Origin: CAZTVN01 sp964617145
GTDB taxonomy: Bacteria > Patescibacteriota > Gracilibacteria > UBA1369 > JACRIC01
Length of the DNA: 50,072 nt
Reading direction: 5' to 3'
Assembly: GCA_964617145.1 (NCBI GenBank)
Contig: CAZTVN010000002.1
Coordinates: 1-50,072, forward strand
Under the pieces are notes generated by a model, which was given only the letters and a program-made list of their open reading frames with translations, was not told the origin of the DNA and ran no database searches. How positions within the stretch are numbered: position 1 is the first letter of the stretch; each line of letters begins with the position of its first letter. A program made the translations under genes and the position numbers. Shown here one piece after another: positions 18,719 through 27,022 of this stretch.

Positions 18719-19222
18719 CTATTGAATATTTTTCATCCTATTTATTCCGTCAATCTTTAAGATGAAATCCGCAACAACTTTTGGTACGAATTTTTGCCAA
18801 TTTTCGTCAGAAAGCATTTTTTTTCGGATAGATGTGGCATTGATATTTTTTTGCATGGTAATTTTTTTTACCTCGCATTTTCCATATTCATTAAAGAGTT
18901 TTCTGACAATAAATGATCCGCTGTAGACCGTATCGAAAGGTGGAGTTAAAAGTTCTACGTGGCGTGTCCAAAGTGCGTAATTTTGAATGTTGCGAATGGG
19001 AATAATATTGTATCGATTTTCAGGAATTTTTTTTTCTTTGAGAGTTTTTTCGATCATTTGGAAGCGTTCTCGCGTTGTGAACGGGTTTTCTGGGAGGAAA
19101 CTGTCTTCGGCACTTCCAATCCCGATAATGACTTTTTCACATTCTTTAAGAACTTGATTGAGTCCATCAAGATGTCCAAGGTGAAATGGTTGAAATCTGC
19201 CAATAAAAAGTCCAATTTTCAT
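18719..19222 (-). CDS. nadM: archaeal-type nicotinamide-nucleotide adenylyltransferase
   Basis: Transfers AMP to NMN (or NaMN), the penultimate or last step of NAD synthesis. 167 residues. Seen: nucleotidyltransferase signature GRFQPFHLGHL with both HxGH-type His (14, 17), GIGSAEDSFLPENPFTTRER, and the C-terminal NATSIRKKML, which matches the ISxTxxR phosphate motif of the family. The length and the QNYALWTRHVELLTPPF stretch fit archaeal NadM rather than bacterial NadD. Overlaps nadE by 4 bases and precedes the phosphomannomutase, so it is translationally coupled to NAD synthetase. Confidence 0.9.
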   Translation of the reverse strand: MKIGLFIGRFQPFHLGHLDGLNQVLKECEKVIIGIGSAEDSFLPENPFTTRERFQMIEKTLKEKKIPENRYNIIPIRNIQNYALWTRHVELLTPPFDTVYSGSFIVRKLFNEYGKCEVKKITMQKNINATSIRKKMLSDENWQKFVPKVVADFILKIDGINRMKNIQ

Positions 19223-20133
19223 TCTACTTTCAAAATAGGTGGCATTTCTCTTTTGTGTTTGTTTGTGGCCACGAGTCTTGATACTCGATGAACAAGCGTC
19301 GGATTTATCCCCCGATCAATTAAGTCTTCAACCGTTAATCCTTCCTCAATTTTTTGGAGAATGTTGTCGAGGTCTCTATAGCTTGCTCCGAGTTCTTCTT
19401 CGTCGGTGTGATTTGGTTTGAGCTCTGCGGAAGGTGGTTTATTCATAAGCACATCGGAAAATTTCAGATATCTTGCCAATTCATATACTTGCGTTTTGTA
19501 GAGTGTTCCAATAACTTCGATATCTGCTGCGAGATCACCGTATTTTGTTCCGTAACCCAGCATAATTTCACTTTTATTTGAAGTTCCCAGGACGAGACCG
19601 TTTAAAGTATTAGCTAGGCTGTATAAGAGTACGGCACGTATACGAGCTCGAATATTCATCATCGCAAGAGGACTTGGATTCCATGAAACGAGTTTAAAAT
19701 CGATCAGGATAGTATTTATAGGTTGATAATAGGTTTTAACTCCGAGAATTTCGGCCAGTTGTTTCGCGTGATCGATGTTTTCTTTTGAAGTTAATCCAAT
19801 TTCCGGCATCAAAACTCCAATAACATTTTCGCAGCCGAGTGCGTCAACTGCTATTTTGAGTGTAAGAGAAGAGTCGATTCCTCCGCTTAAACCTACGATA
19901 GCCGTTTGAAAGTTATGTTTTTGAAAATATTTTCGAAAATTTTCGATTAAACTTGAATATATTTTTTCCATGGGGTTTACCGGCTTTTTTTGTTCACTTT
20001 TCTTTAATGTTCTTGGTGTATCGGAGAGGGATTTCTCTTTTTTTTCTGGTAACTCTGATAATTCTGGTAGCTCAAACCTGAGCTCATTGTCTGCTCCGAT
20101 TTCTTTCTTATTAAAGAGAGGAAGTTGGTCCAT
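19219..20133 (-). CDS. nadE: NH3-dependent NAD+ synthetase
   Basis: Amidates nicotinate adenine dinucleotide to NAD+. 304 residues; the PP-loop GLSGGIDSSLTLKIA, ARIRAVLLYSLAN, GTSNKSEIMLGYGTKYGD and KPPSAELKPNHTDEEELG are all visible. No glutaminase domain, so ammonia is the likely direct N donor. About 54 residues before the domain are polar and low-complexity (KKEKSLSDTPRTLKKSEQKK), an unusual tail; an internal Met55 (MEKIYSSL) is an alternative start, but the upstream ATG gives a 10-base gap from smpB that fits the operon. Overlaps nadM by 4 bases. Confidence 0.95.
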   Translation of the reverse strand: MDQLPLFNKKEIGADNELRFELPELSELPEKKEKSLSDTPRTLKKSEQKKPVNPMEKIYSSLIENFRKYFQKHNFQTAIVGLSGGIDSSLTLKIAVDALGCENVIGVLMPEIGLTSKENIDHAKQLAEILGVKTYYQPINTILIDFKLVSWNPSPLAMMNIRARIRAVLLYSLANTLNGLVLGTSNKSEIMLGYGTKYGDLAADIEVIGTLYKTQVYELARYLKFSDVLMNKPPSAELKPNHTDEEELGASYRDLDNILQKIEEGLTVEDLIDRGINPTLVHRVSRLVATNKHKREMPPILKVE

Positions 20134-20143
20134 ACAGGTTTTT

Positions 20144-20596
20144 CTAATAGCGATATTTTTTCAAGGTTTTTCGTATTTCCATTTCTTGACTTCGTTTTTT
20201 TAAGAGTTCTCGTTTGTCATGTTTTTTCTTTCCTCTTCCGATCCCTATATTAAGCTTTGCTTTACGGTTTTTTATCATTATCTCAAGCGGAATAATAGTA
20301 ATGCCTTTTTGCTCTGATTGTAAAGCTAATTTCGTAATTTCTGCTTTGTTGAGAAGCAATTTTCGTTTTCTTAAAGGATCGTAGGATTCGTTTGATGAGT
20401 ATTTATAGCGGGGGATATGAAGATTTTCGACCCAAGCCTCTGCATTTTTTATAAAAATGAAACTTCCTTTTAAGGTTAATCCTTGATTTCGCAGAGATTT
20501 TATTTCCTCTCCTTGTAAGATAACGCCGGCTTCAAAGCGTTCGAGTATTTCGTAATCGAAGAGAGCTTTTTTGTTGATTGCTAATGTTTTTGTCAT
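20144..20596 (-). CDS. smpB: SsrA-binding protein SmpB
   Basis: Binds tmRNA and brings it to stalled ribosomes. 150 residues, family length. Seen: NKKALFDYEILERFEAGVILQGEEIKS, FIKNAEAWVENLHIPRY, and the basic C-terminal tail GRGKKKHDKRELLKKR. First gene of the operon smpB-nadE-nadM-phosphomannomutase. tmRNA itself is not in the window. Upstream is a consensus promoter and a fragment of the B repeat lying between promoter and start, so it is in the 5' leader. Confidence 0.96.
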   Translation of the reverse strand: MTKTLAINKKALFDYEILERFEAGVILQGEEIKSLRNQGLTLKGSFIFIKNAEAWVENLHIPRYKYSSNESYDPLRKRKLLLNKAEITKLALQSEQKGITIIPLEIMIKNRKAKLNIGIGRGKKKHDKRELLKKRSQEMEIRKTLKKYRY

Positions 20597-20631
20597 TGTA
20601 AAGCGAAAGCGTGTTTTTCAGAGGTTCCTTT

Positions 20632-20659
20632 ATTATACTCGTGACATTTTTAAAGACAA
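20632..20659 (-). promoter_or_regulatory. promoter of smpB operon
   Basis: Minus strand TTGTCT (20654-20659), 16-base spacer, TATAAT (20632-20637), leader of about 30 bases. The leader contains the repeat-family head GAACCTCTGAAAAACA (20613-20630). Confidence 0.75.
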
Positions 20660-20824
20660 TTAAGGAAGCTTAAGAAAAATTAACTTCCTACTAAAAAATT
20701 ACAAATTTTGGCTGCAAATTTTTCAAACCCTCCCCGGCACGTGAGAAGTTACCGCTTAATCTCTTGCATTTTTTCACTAAAAGGTTAAAGTAGACGAGCA
20801 TTTATGCTTAATAATATTTTAGTC

Positions 20825-21019
20825 ATGTCAAAAATTTGTGAACATTGTGGCAAAGGACCTAGCTCGGGTCATAATGTGAGCCACTCAAATCGCAAAACCA
20901 AACGACGTTTTCTCCCTAACCTTATTACGAAGCGGATTTTTGATCCGAAAAAGAAAGCTTTTCAGGTGATAAAGCTTTGTAGTAAGTGCTTAAAGACTTT
21001 GATCAAAAAGATCGCTTAA
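20825..21019 (+). CDS. rpmB: 50S ribosomal protein L28
   Basis: 64 residues starting MSKICEHCGKGPSSGHNVSHS; the upstream in-frame ATG at 20804 would add MLNNILV and is less likely because L28 begins with this Cys motif. Zinc-ribbon form: CEHC near the N-terminus and CSKC near the C-terminus. Conserved NRKTKRRFLPNL. A plausible promoter TTGCAT-16-TAAAGT lies just upstream. Followed by tRNA-Ser on the same strand. The 228-base gap before it holds the smpB promoter and this one. Confidence 0.95.
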   Translation: MSKICEHCGKGPSSGHNVSHSNRKTKRRFLPNLITKRIFDPKKKAFQVIKLCSKCLKTLIKKIA

Positions 21020-21107
21020 GCCTTAAGAAAAAGCCTGAGAAGCTATGTTGCTTAACCAGATTTGTAATATGTCGGAGTAAGTAGTTTTTTTAGACCTTTT
21101 TTCATAA

Positions 21108-21197
21108 GGAGAGATGGCCGAGTGGTTTAAGGCGCACGCTTGGAGAGCGTGTAACGAGGCAACTCGTTCCAGGGTTCGAATCCCTGTCTCTCCGCCA
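21108..21197 (+). tRNA. tRNA-Ser (anticodon GGA), CCA encoded
   Basis: Acceptor GGAGAGA/TCTCTCC, anticodon stem CACGC/GCGTG with loop TTGGAGA, long variable arm (AACGAGGCAACTCGTT, class II tRNA), T loop TTCGAAT, discriminator G, encoded CCA. 90 bases. Confidence 0.95.
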
Positions 21198-21252
21198 GTT
21201 TGCATGTCAATGATAGATGGCTGATTTTTATCGTTGTATTTTTTTTTGGCTT

Positions 21253-21261
21253 TGGTATAAT
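21253..21261 (+). promoter_or_regulatory. extended -10 promoter giving a leaderless start
   Basis: TGGTATAAT ends 6 bases before the ATG at 21268, so transcription would begin at or next to the start codon. Same geometry as at 34423-34431. Confidence 0.6.
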
Positions 21262-21267
21262 TTTTTT

Positions 21268-21786
21268 ATGTTTGAGTTTTTTTGGATAATTTCGGCGATT
21301 TTAGTCCCCATTCCGCTTATGCATCTTTGGCTTCATGCCTTGATATCCTTTTGGAGGAAACATGCTTATTTTTTTTATGTTTTTAGCTTTTTGCTTTGGA
21401 TAGGATCGTTTTTCCTCTTTCGTGAAGTTTATTATATTTTTCCTTATGTTATTTATTTTCCTTCAACTATTTCGCAATATATTGCTGTAATTTTTGTGAT
21501 TATTGGTTTTATTTTGTTATTTGCGAGCTTTTTATCTCTTGGTCCAAAACGATTTTTTGTATGGGCTGTTCTTCGACAGGATTCTGTTTCCAATATTCGT
21601 GTTGTAAGAGGCCCATTTAAATTTTTTCCACATCCAGCTTATACGGGATATTTATTTATTAGCTTTGCAGCCTTTCTTTTGACTGGATTTTTCTATATGG
21701 CTTTTTCTTTTCTTTTTCTTTTTTCTTTTACTCCCATTGTTATTTTTTTTGAAAATGAAGAGCTTTCAAAACGCTTGAAAGGGTGA
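21268..21786 (+). CDS. isoprenylcysteine/phospholipid methyltransferase-like membrane protein
   Basis: 172 residues with about five membrane helices. C-terminal half carries RGPFKFFPHPAYTGYLF and FENEELSKRL, the SAM-binding signature (RxPxxxxRHPxY... and ExxL) of the ICMT/PEMT/NnrU-like family, here with His-Pro in PHPAYTG. The substrate is unknown; bacterial members methylate lipids or small hydrophobic acids. The start at 21268 is chosen because the -10 box lies 6 bases upstream; the upstream ATG at 21217 would lie before the promoter. Convergent with the TPM gene, 3 bases between stops. Confidence 0.75.
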   Translation: MFEFFWIISAILVPIPLMHLWLHALISFWRKHAYFFYVFSFLLWIGSFFLFREVYYIFPYVIYFPSTISQYIAVIFVIIGFILLFASFLSLGPKRFFVWAVLRQDSVSNIRVVRGPFKFFPHPAYTGYLFISFAAFLLTGFFYMAFSFLFLFSFTPIVIFFENEELSKRLKG

Positions 21787-21789
21787 TTT

Positions 21790-22677
21790 TTACCATCGTC
21801 CGCTTGCTCCTCCTCCTCCTGACATCCCTCCTCCGAATCCTCCAAACCCAGATCCGCTTGACCCAAACCCAGATCCTCCAATCCACCAAGGAGGTCTTCC
21901 TCCACGAGTTTTTGTATTTTGATATGTCCGTGAGACAACATAATCGAAAAAGAGTCCGAGAGGGATGAAAATTGCCAAAGCTATTATTCCCATGTAGATA
22001 AAGCCCTGGATGATACCGATTACGACACCAATGATCCCCCCGACAATTCCCCCTGCCCACCATGATTTACTTCTTGCAAGAATACTAAAAGACCAAATAA
22101 TGAAAAAAATAATAAATGGTCCCATGGCGTTTATTATTTCATTATTTGATGTTGTTTGCTCTCCTTCCATATATTCGCCTTCAGTCGCACCGATGATCGT
22201 ATCGATGCTTTTATCGATGCCTTCGTAAAAATGATTTTCACGAAATGTTGGTACGAGTATGTTTCGGATAATCCAACTACTTTGAGAATCTGTGAGTGTG
22301 CCTTCAAGTCCGTAGCCTACTTCAATACGAACTTCGCGATTGTCTAATGCCAGAAGCATTAAAACGCCGTTATCTTTTTCTTTTTTCCCGATTCCCCAAT
22401 CTTTAAAGAGTTCGACAGCGAAATTTTCGATCGTATCATCTTCAAGATTTTTTATAAGTACGACGGTTATTTCGTTTGTGGTATTTTTTTCAAAATTTTT
22501 GAGTTTTTCTTCGAGGGATTGTTTTTGTTCTTGTGTCAGGGTTTGTGTAAAATCGTTTATAAAACCTTGTGGTGTTCCGGGATTGTAATAGGCAGATGCC
22601 GAAAAAATGAAGCCAAAAAGGAAAACGGTGAATGATAAGATTTTCACTATTTTTAGCTTAAGGACGTTTTTTAGCAT
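21790..22677 (-). CDS. TPM-domain (YgcG-like) membrane protein
   Basis: 295 residues from Met at 22677: signal/anchor segment ILSFTVFLFGFIFSASA, a TPM domain (FINDFTQTLTQEQKQSLEEKL, TTNEITVVLIKNL, NGVLMLLALDNREVRIEVGYGLEG, Asp/Glu-rich IGATEGEYMEG), two or three membrane helices around 170-240, and a Gly-Ser tail ending in GGGMSGGGGASGRW. This is the classic YgcG architecture. An upstream in-frame ATG at 22725 lies inside a dispersed repeat and is rejected as start. Follows lemA on the same strand, a pairing common in bacteria; the role is unknown, perhaps membrane repair or quality control. Confidence 0.9.
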   Translation of the reverse strand: MLKNVLKLKIVKILSFTVFLFGFIFSASAYYNPGTPQGFINDFTQTLTQEQKQSLEEKLKNFEKNTTNEITVVLIKNLEDDTIENFAVELFKDWGIGKKEKDNGVLMLLALDNREVRIEVGYGLEGTLTDSQSSWIIRNILVPTFRENHFYEGIDKSIDTIIGATEGEYMEGEQTTSNNEIINAMGPFIIFFIIWSFSILARSKSWWAGGIVGGIIGVVIGIIQGFIYMGIIALAIFIPLGLFFDYVVSRTYQNTKTRGGRPPWWIGGSGFGSSGSGFGGFGGGMSGGGGASGRW

Positions 22678-22695
22678 GTCATTAGTATTTTTGCT

Positions 22696-22745
22696 CGAAT
22701 TTTGAAAATTTTGTAAGGAAACCATGTTTTTCAGTAGCTCCTTAA
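22696..22745. repeat. dispersed palindromic repeat (B7) between lemA and TPM gene
   Basis: Minus strand reads TTAAGGAGCTACTGAAAAAC then ATGGTTTCC and AAAATTTTCAAAATTC. The first part is the head shared by the B family; the second part matches the segment inside the phosphomannomutase gene. It fills almost the whole 70-base intergenic gap. Confidence 0.7.
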
Positions 22746-22747
22746 GT

Positions 22748-23320
22748 TTACGGAGTTTGTAGATCTACTTTGGGTGGCGTTTCCGCTCCCTCCGTTGCTT
22801 CGAAATATACTTTTTGAGAAAATCCAAACCAATCTGCTATCCATTTTGACGGAAATCTTTTTATGAGCAGATTGAAATTTTTTGCTTCATCATTAAATCG
22901 TTTTCTTTCTACGCTGATGCGATTTTCTGTTCCTTCGAGTTGTGCCATGAGTGATAGAATATTTTCTGAAGATTTGAGTTGTGGATAGTTTTCCATGATA
23001 ACAAGAAGTCGAGACAGCGCTCCCTCTATTTGTGTTGCTGCTCCGGCTTTTTCATTGACGTTTTGGGCTTGAGCATACCGTGTTCGCGCTTGAGCAATTT
23101 CACCAAATATTTTTTGTTCTTGCACAAGGATTCCACGTACTGATTCGACGAGATTTGGTATTAAGTCGAATCTTCTTTGGTACTGTACTTCGACTTGAGC
23201 CCACTGGCCGTCAACGGTTTCGTTTTGTGTGACAAGCCGATTGTAGGTGCTCCAAACATAGAGGACGCTTATAAGGACAATCCCCAAAATTCCTATAATG
23301 ACTTTTTGTGATGTTTTCAT
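22748..23320 (-). CDS. lemA: LemA family protein
   Basis: 190 residues: N-terminal membrane anchor (residues 7-24, VIIGILGIVLISVLYVWS) then the helical LemA domain YNRLVTQNETVDGQWAQVEV, RRFDLIPNLVESV, ENYPQLKSSENI, ISVERKRFNDEAKNFN, and the closing FPSKWIADWFGF. N-terminus inside, helical bundle outside is the usual topology. Upstream partner of the TPM protein in a two-gene minus-strand unit. Function unknown in the family. Confidence 0.95.
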   Translation of the reverse strand: MKTSQKVIIGILGIVLISVLYVWSTYNRLVTQNETVDGQWAQVEVQYQRRFDLIPNLVESVRGILVQEQKIFGEIAQARTRYAQAQNVNEKAGAATQIEGALSRLLVIMENYPQLKSSENILSLMAQLEGTENRISVERKRFNDEAKNFNLLIKRFPSKWIADWFGFSQKVYFEATEGAETPPKVDLQTP

Positions 23321-23423
23321 GATGAATCAATTAAATAAGAAGAAAATTTTAAGAAAAATTATTTTTTTCAGTAAGATTACATTATCACATTGATTTTTAT
23401 CCAGCAATGGAGAGAATGTAAGT

Positions 23424-24407
23424 ATGAATTCTTTGCGTTGGTCGAAAAAATCCGTTGGTAATGTCATGACTGAACGTGTTCCCGCGGTTTTGCCTTCTTT
23501 TACTTTTTCTCAAGTTCAATCATTTTTAGAGAAAAACAGTAAAAATTTTGAAACTATAAGTTACATTTATATTGTTGATGAAAAAGGGAAATTTGTTGGT
23601 GTTTTTTCTATTGAAGAGTTGTATCGTTTCCCTTTAAATACTCGAGTTGATGCCATTGGTAAAAAAGCGGTATTTTATACGGTTCAACCTACTGCCCATC
23701 AGGAGGAAGCGGCTCATATAGCATTGCAACATACGTTACGCGAGGTTCCCGTTGTTGATGCTTCAGGCATCTTTTTAGGAGCTGTTTCAAGCCATACTAT
23801 TTTTTGCATTTTGCATAAAGAATTTCGGGAAGATATTTTCCATCTTACGGGTATTCATCACGAACATGCGGCTTTTGATAATATTTTTAAAATTCCCATT
23901 TCAAAAGCTCTCAAACATAGATTCCCTTGGCTTTTTATTGGACTTCTTGGCGGCGTTTTGGCCGCAAAAATTATTGGAATATTTGAGTCGACACTTGAAA
24001 AGAATCTTATTTTAGCGGCTTACATTCCTCTTATTGTTTATATTGCTGATGCCGTAGGTACACAGCTTGAAGCTTTTACTATTCGTGATCTTGCTCTTTT
24101 TCGCACTTTTCATTTTTCTCGTTATTTTTTGAAACATTTTTCCATTGTTTTCATCCTTGCTTTATTTCTTAGTTTTTCTATCTCCGGTATCAATTTTTTT
24201 ATTGATAGAGATTTGTCGATCGCGATTGTTTTAGGGATTGCTATTTTTGGAGCTACTCTTTCAGCTCTTTTTACGGGCATTATTATCCCTTTCTTTTTTC
24301 GTCGACTTCATTTGGATCCAGCGAATGGAAGCGGACCTATCGGTACCATTATCCAAGATCTTTTAAGCGTTTTTATATATTTTAGTATCGCTTTTTGGCT
24401 TTTATAA
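23424..24407 (+). CDS. MgtE-like divalent cation transporter, short form with CBS pair
   Basis: 327 residues against about 450 for MgtE: the N-terminal helical (N) domain is missing. Residues 12-130 form two CBS modules (VGNVMTERVPAVLP, IYIVDEKGKFVGVFS, REVPVVDASGIFLGAVS). From about 165 five membrane helices follow, with the pore region PLIVYIADAVGTQLEAFTIRDLAL in place of the MgtE consensus with GGNAGxQ, and the closing LDPANGSGPIGTIIQDLLS. Mg2+ gating by the CBS pair is inferred; the ion specificity is uncertain because the pore motif differs. Stop overlaps the convergent ATP-grasp gene by 6 bases. Confidence 0.85.
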   Translation: MNSLRWSKKSVGNVMTERVPAVLPSFTFSQVQSFLEKNSKNFETISYIYIVDEKGKFVGVFSIEELYRFPLNTRVDAIGKKAVFYTVQPTAHQEEAAHIALQHTLREVPVVDASGIFLGAVSSHTIFCILHKEFREDIFHLTGIHHEHAAFDNIFKIPISKALKHRFPWLFIGLLGGVLAAKIIGIFESTLEKNLILAAYIPLIVYIADAVGTQLEAFTIRDLALFRTFHFSRYFLKHFSIVFILALFLSFSISGINFFIDRDLSIAIVLGIAIFGATLSALFTGIIIPFFFRRLHLDPANGSGPIGTIIQDLLSVFIYFSIAFWLL

Positions 24408-25691
24408 TTCTCTTAAATAGCCCCAAGTGTGCAATCTGTCACTATCTTCAAACCATCTATCTCCGATGTCGGTGCGATAGTACATATTTGGAATAAGGAT
24501 GTTTTTAATTCGACTGTAAGCTTGGGATTGGGCTTGTTTCATGGTTTGTCCTACCCCACAAACAATGAGCACTACTCCTGAAACACCTGTTACGAGCCAT
24601 TCGTCATTTTTGAGTTTTACGTCTTCGATATGGATCCCTTCTGGAGGTTTTTTAAAGAAAATTACGGAATCTTTTGATTTTACTTCAAATGTTTCTTTGT
24701 CGCTGAAAGGAAAAGGTGGAACCACGATGCGTATGCCTATTTGGAATCCCGTTTTTACTCGTAATTTTGGAGTATTTCCCAAAGCAAGTTCATAGAGAAA
24801 TTCTCCTATTGGAGTTGCCATACCTTCTTGCTGAATACTTATTGTTGGATATCCAAATCGCGATGTCCATTCCAGAGGATAAATGCCGAAACCGTTTACA
24901 ATACAATTGACATCGATATATCCTACAAATCCTTCTTGCGCTAAAGCTGATTCGATTTTTTTTAATGTTGAATTGAATATTTTATTTGGTCCGCTCCAAA
25001 ACATTGCTGTTCCCATTTCGCCTGTTGAGGGACCAAGATTGCCAGGAAAGAGTTTTTTATGCTCGAAATTGACATTTATTGGATAAATGAATTCTTTTCC
25101 ATTAAAGAATGCTCCTACCGCAACCTCTACTCCTGTAATTCGTTTTTGTAGTTGGAAAACTTGGATTTTTTCAGCCCATGCTTTTTTGTAATCGCTCAAC
25201 ACCTGAATCACATCACGTCCATCTTCTTCTTCTCCAACAAAAAGCAGTCCTTTAATCACCTGTATTTGACCACTCGGTTTGATGACGTATCTCGCTGGAT
25301 TTTGTTGTACAAATAGAATGGCTTCGTCAAAAGAGGTAAATTCACGATACGGTAAAATGGATATTCCGTGGCGTTTTAATTCTTCTTGTCCAAATGCTCG
25401 ATCGTCTTCAAGTCGATCAGTATATGGAGTGCCTCCGATAACTTTTTTGCCCATTTCTCGCAATTTTTTTGCTTTTTCTCCTTGACTAAGAACGTCATCA
25501 AATATAATGACATCGGCCCAGTCTATCCATTTTTTCCAATCATCGATTTTTTCTACAAATCCATCCCCCACTTCTTTATCTTCTTCGCTTTCGATGAAAA
25601 ATTTTACTTCATGTCCTTCTTTTTTAATCTGCCACGCAATATCGGTGATGAGTGCGTCGATGGTCACAAAAAGAAATTTTTTTGGCTCCAT
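24402..25691 (-). CDS. PurD-like ATP-grasp protein
   Basis: 429 residues resembling phosphoribosylamine-glycine ligase: an N-terminal Rossmann-like part (FLFVTIDALITDIAWQIK), the ATP-grasp part with ARYVIKPSG, and acidic metal-binding region GFVGYIDVNCIVNGFGIYPLEWTSRFGYP, then a PurD-like C-terminal domain. It departs from true PurD: no GSGGREHA N-terminal motif, and an extended Arg-rich end. No other purine gene is near. CPR and archaea have stand-alone PurD paralogs of unknown substrate, and this may be one. Carboxylate-amine ligase chemistry is the safe part of the call. Confidence 0.75.
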   Translation of the reverse strand: MEPKKFLFVTIDALITDIAWQIKKEGHEVKFFIESEEDKEVGDGFVEKIDDWKKWIDWADVIIFDDVLSQGEKAKKLREMGKKVIGGTPYTDRLEDDRAFGQEELKRHGISILPYREFTSFDEAILFVQQNPARYVIKPSGQIQVIKGLLFVGEEEDGRDVIQVLSDYKKAWAEKIQVFQLQKRITGVEVAVGAFFNGKEFIYPINVNFEHKKLFPGNLGPSTGEMGTAMFWSGPNKIFNSTLKKIESALAQEGFVGYIDVNCIVNGFGIYPLEWTSRFGYPTISIQQEGMATPIGEFLYELALGNTPKLRVKTGFQIGIRIVVPPFPFSDKETFEVKSKDSVIFFKKPPEGIHIEDVKLKNDEWLVTGVSGVVLIVCGVGQTMKQAQSQAYSRIKNILIPNMYYRTDIGDRWFEDSDRLHTWGYLREL

Positions 25692-25938
25692 TGGTGTTAT
25701 TTTAAGTAAATGGTTATTTATAAAAATCTCTGCTTTTTCAGCAGGGTGAAATTATTTGAATTTATGTAAGAATTTTTAAAAGATTTTCGGGAGGTTCTTC
25801 TGTTTCTTTTGAATACATCGAATTTTAAAATAAATTTTGTCGCTCTTTAACAATGTAATATTTTATTTTCGGATTTCAAGAGATAAATTTTATTTTTTTT
25901 ATGTTATATTGGATTTAAGAATATATTTGTTTTTTATT

Positions 25939-26574
25939 ATGCAGGAATTTTCATATTTTCTTTATTTTATACCAGCACTTGTTATTGCGATAACGGTTCA
26001 TGAATTTTCTCATGCGTGGATGGCGAATTATTTTGGCGATCCGACGGCTCGCTATGAAGGACGCATAAGTTTAAATCCACTTCGACATATGGATATCGTT
26101 GGAACACTTATGCTTTTTTTTGTTGGCATTGGATGGGGTAAGCCTGTTCCCGTTGATTCTCGTCATTTTCGAAATCCTAAAGTTCAAGGCGCTTTAGTGG
26201 CTCTTGCGGGACCTTTGTCAAATTTTTTGACAGCGATTCTTATGACTATTCCTTATAAATATTTAAGTTTAGATGGGTCTTTTGCTTTTTTTCATTTTTT
26301 TGCTTTTATACTTTTTCGTTTAAGCATTCTTCTTTTTCTTTTTAATCTTCTCCCTATTCCTCCACTTGATGGATCGAGTATTTTTGGACTTTTTGTTCCT
26401 GATAAATTTTTTCATCGTTATATGACTTTTCTTCAAGAGAATGTGAAGTATTTTATTGCTTTTCTTTTCATTGATATTTTTATTTTAGGAAGATATTTGG
26501 GTTTTTCTCTTATTGGGACGGTTATGGGGACACTGTATGAATTTATAGCGACTTTTCTTCTTCTTGGAGCTTGA
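25939..26574 (+). CDS. site-2-protease-like M50 metalloprotease
   Basis: 211 residues, about five membrane helices. Zinc motif HEFSHAW in the first helix and the second zinc ligand in NLLPIPPLDGS near residue 150; both are hallmarks of intramembrane M50 proteases of the short (YwhC/FtsH-independent) group without a PDZ domain. Start taken at MQEFSYF; an in-frame ATG 34 codons upstream gives an atypical polar head. Substrates unknown. The gene ends 6 bases before the MITE. Confidence 0.9.
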   Translation: MQEFSYFLYFIPALVIAITVHEFSHAWMANYFGDPTARYEGRISLNPLRHMDIVGTLMLFFVGIGWGKPVPVDSRHFRNPKVQGALVALAGPLSNFLTAILMTIPYKYLSLDGSFAFFHFFAFILFRLSILLFLFNLLPIPPLDGSSIFGLFVPDKFFHRYMTFLQENVKYFIAFLFIDIFILGRYLGFSLIGTVMGTLYEFIATFLLLGA

Positions 26575-26580
26575 TTGGCT

Positions 26581-26853
26581 AGGGCCTGTGCACACAAAGT
26601 TTTTGCGATGGTTGAACAGGAACGTGGTCGGATTCGCGGCGCGAGGAGCGCTGTTTCGCCATTGCGCTCCACAAGCGACGAGCAACAAAGAAGACCTGAC
26701 AGGTTCCTGTTCAACCCGAAGGGAAGAGACATATTTTGCCCATTTCTGCGTTACTCCTCCTCGATGTGCCTTTGGGCACACCTTCGTCGTCGTTTCTTGA
26801 ACTGAACAAAATATGTCTCTTCCATCTGTAAAAACTTTGTGTGCACAGGCCCT
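26581..26853. mobile_element. MITE A, full copy
   Basis: 273-bp element with 24-bp perfect terminal inverted repeats (26581-26604 and 26830-26853, outer bases AGGGCCTGTGCACAC). Two nested internal inverted repeats: 26610-26623 with 26703-26716 (14 bp) and 26723-26738 with 26807-26822 (16 bp). No transposase. Left flank TA; right flank is TG, so the target duplication is not intact. TIR style and TA target recall IS630 or the IS427 group of IS5; the donor is not in the window. The plus- and minus-strand frames over it are folding artefacts. Confidence 0.85.
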
Positions 26854-26988
26854 GCTTCTGTTGTTGGCCATTGTGTTTTACCGTATATTCGTGAGAAATT
26901 ATTTGTAGTGAACTTGCCTGATATTCAAAAACGTTTCTTGTTCTGCATATTGCGATACAAAATTTCGTATCTTGTAAATACGACTTCA

Positions 26989-27016
26989 TTTACAGCTTTT
27001 ATCTTTTTGATAGTAT
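26989..27016 (+). promoter_or_regulatory. promoter of ncRNA candidate
   Basis: TTTACA (26989-26994), 16-base spacer, TAGTAT (27011-27016). The predicted start near 27023 is the first base of the closing stem of the RNA. Confidence 0.55.
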
Positions 27017-27022
27017 GAGTGT

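Noticed and set aside
26433..26989. Several overlapping ORFs in and around the MITE
   Set aside because: They come from its inverted repeats, in both strands, and share no similarity with proteins.
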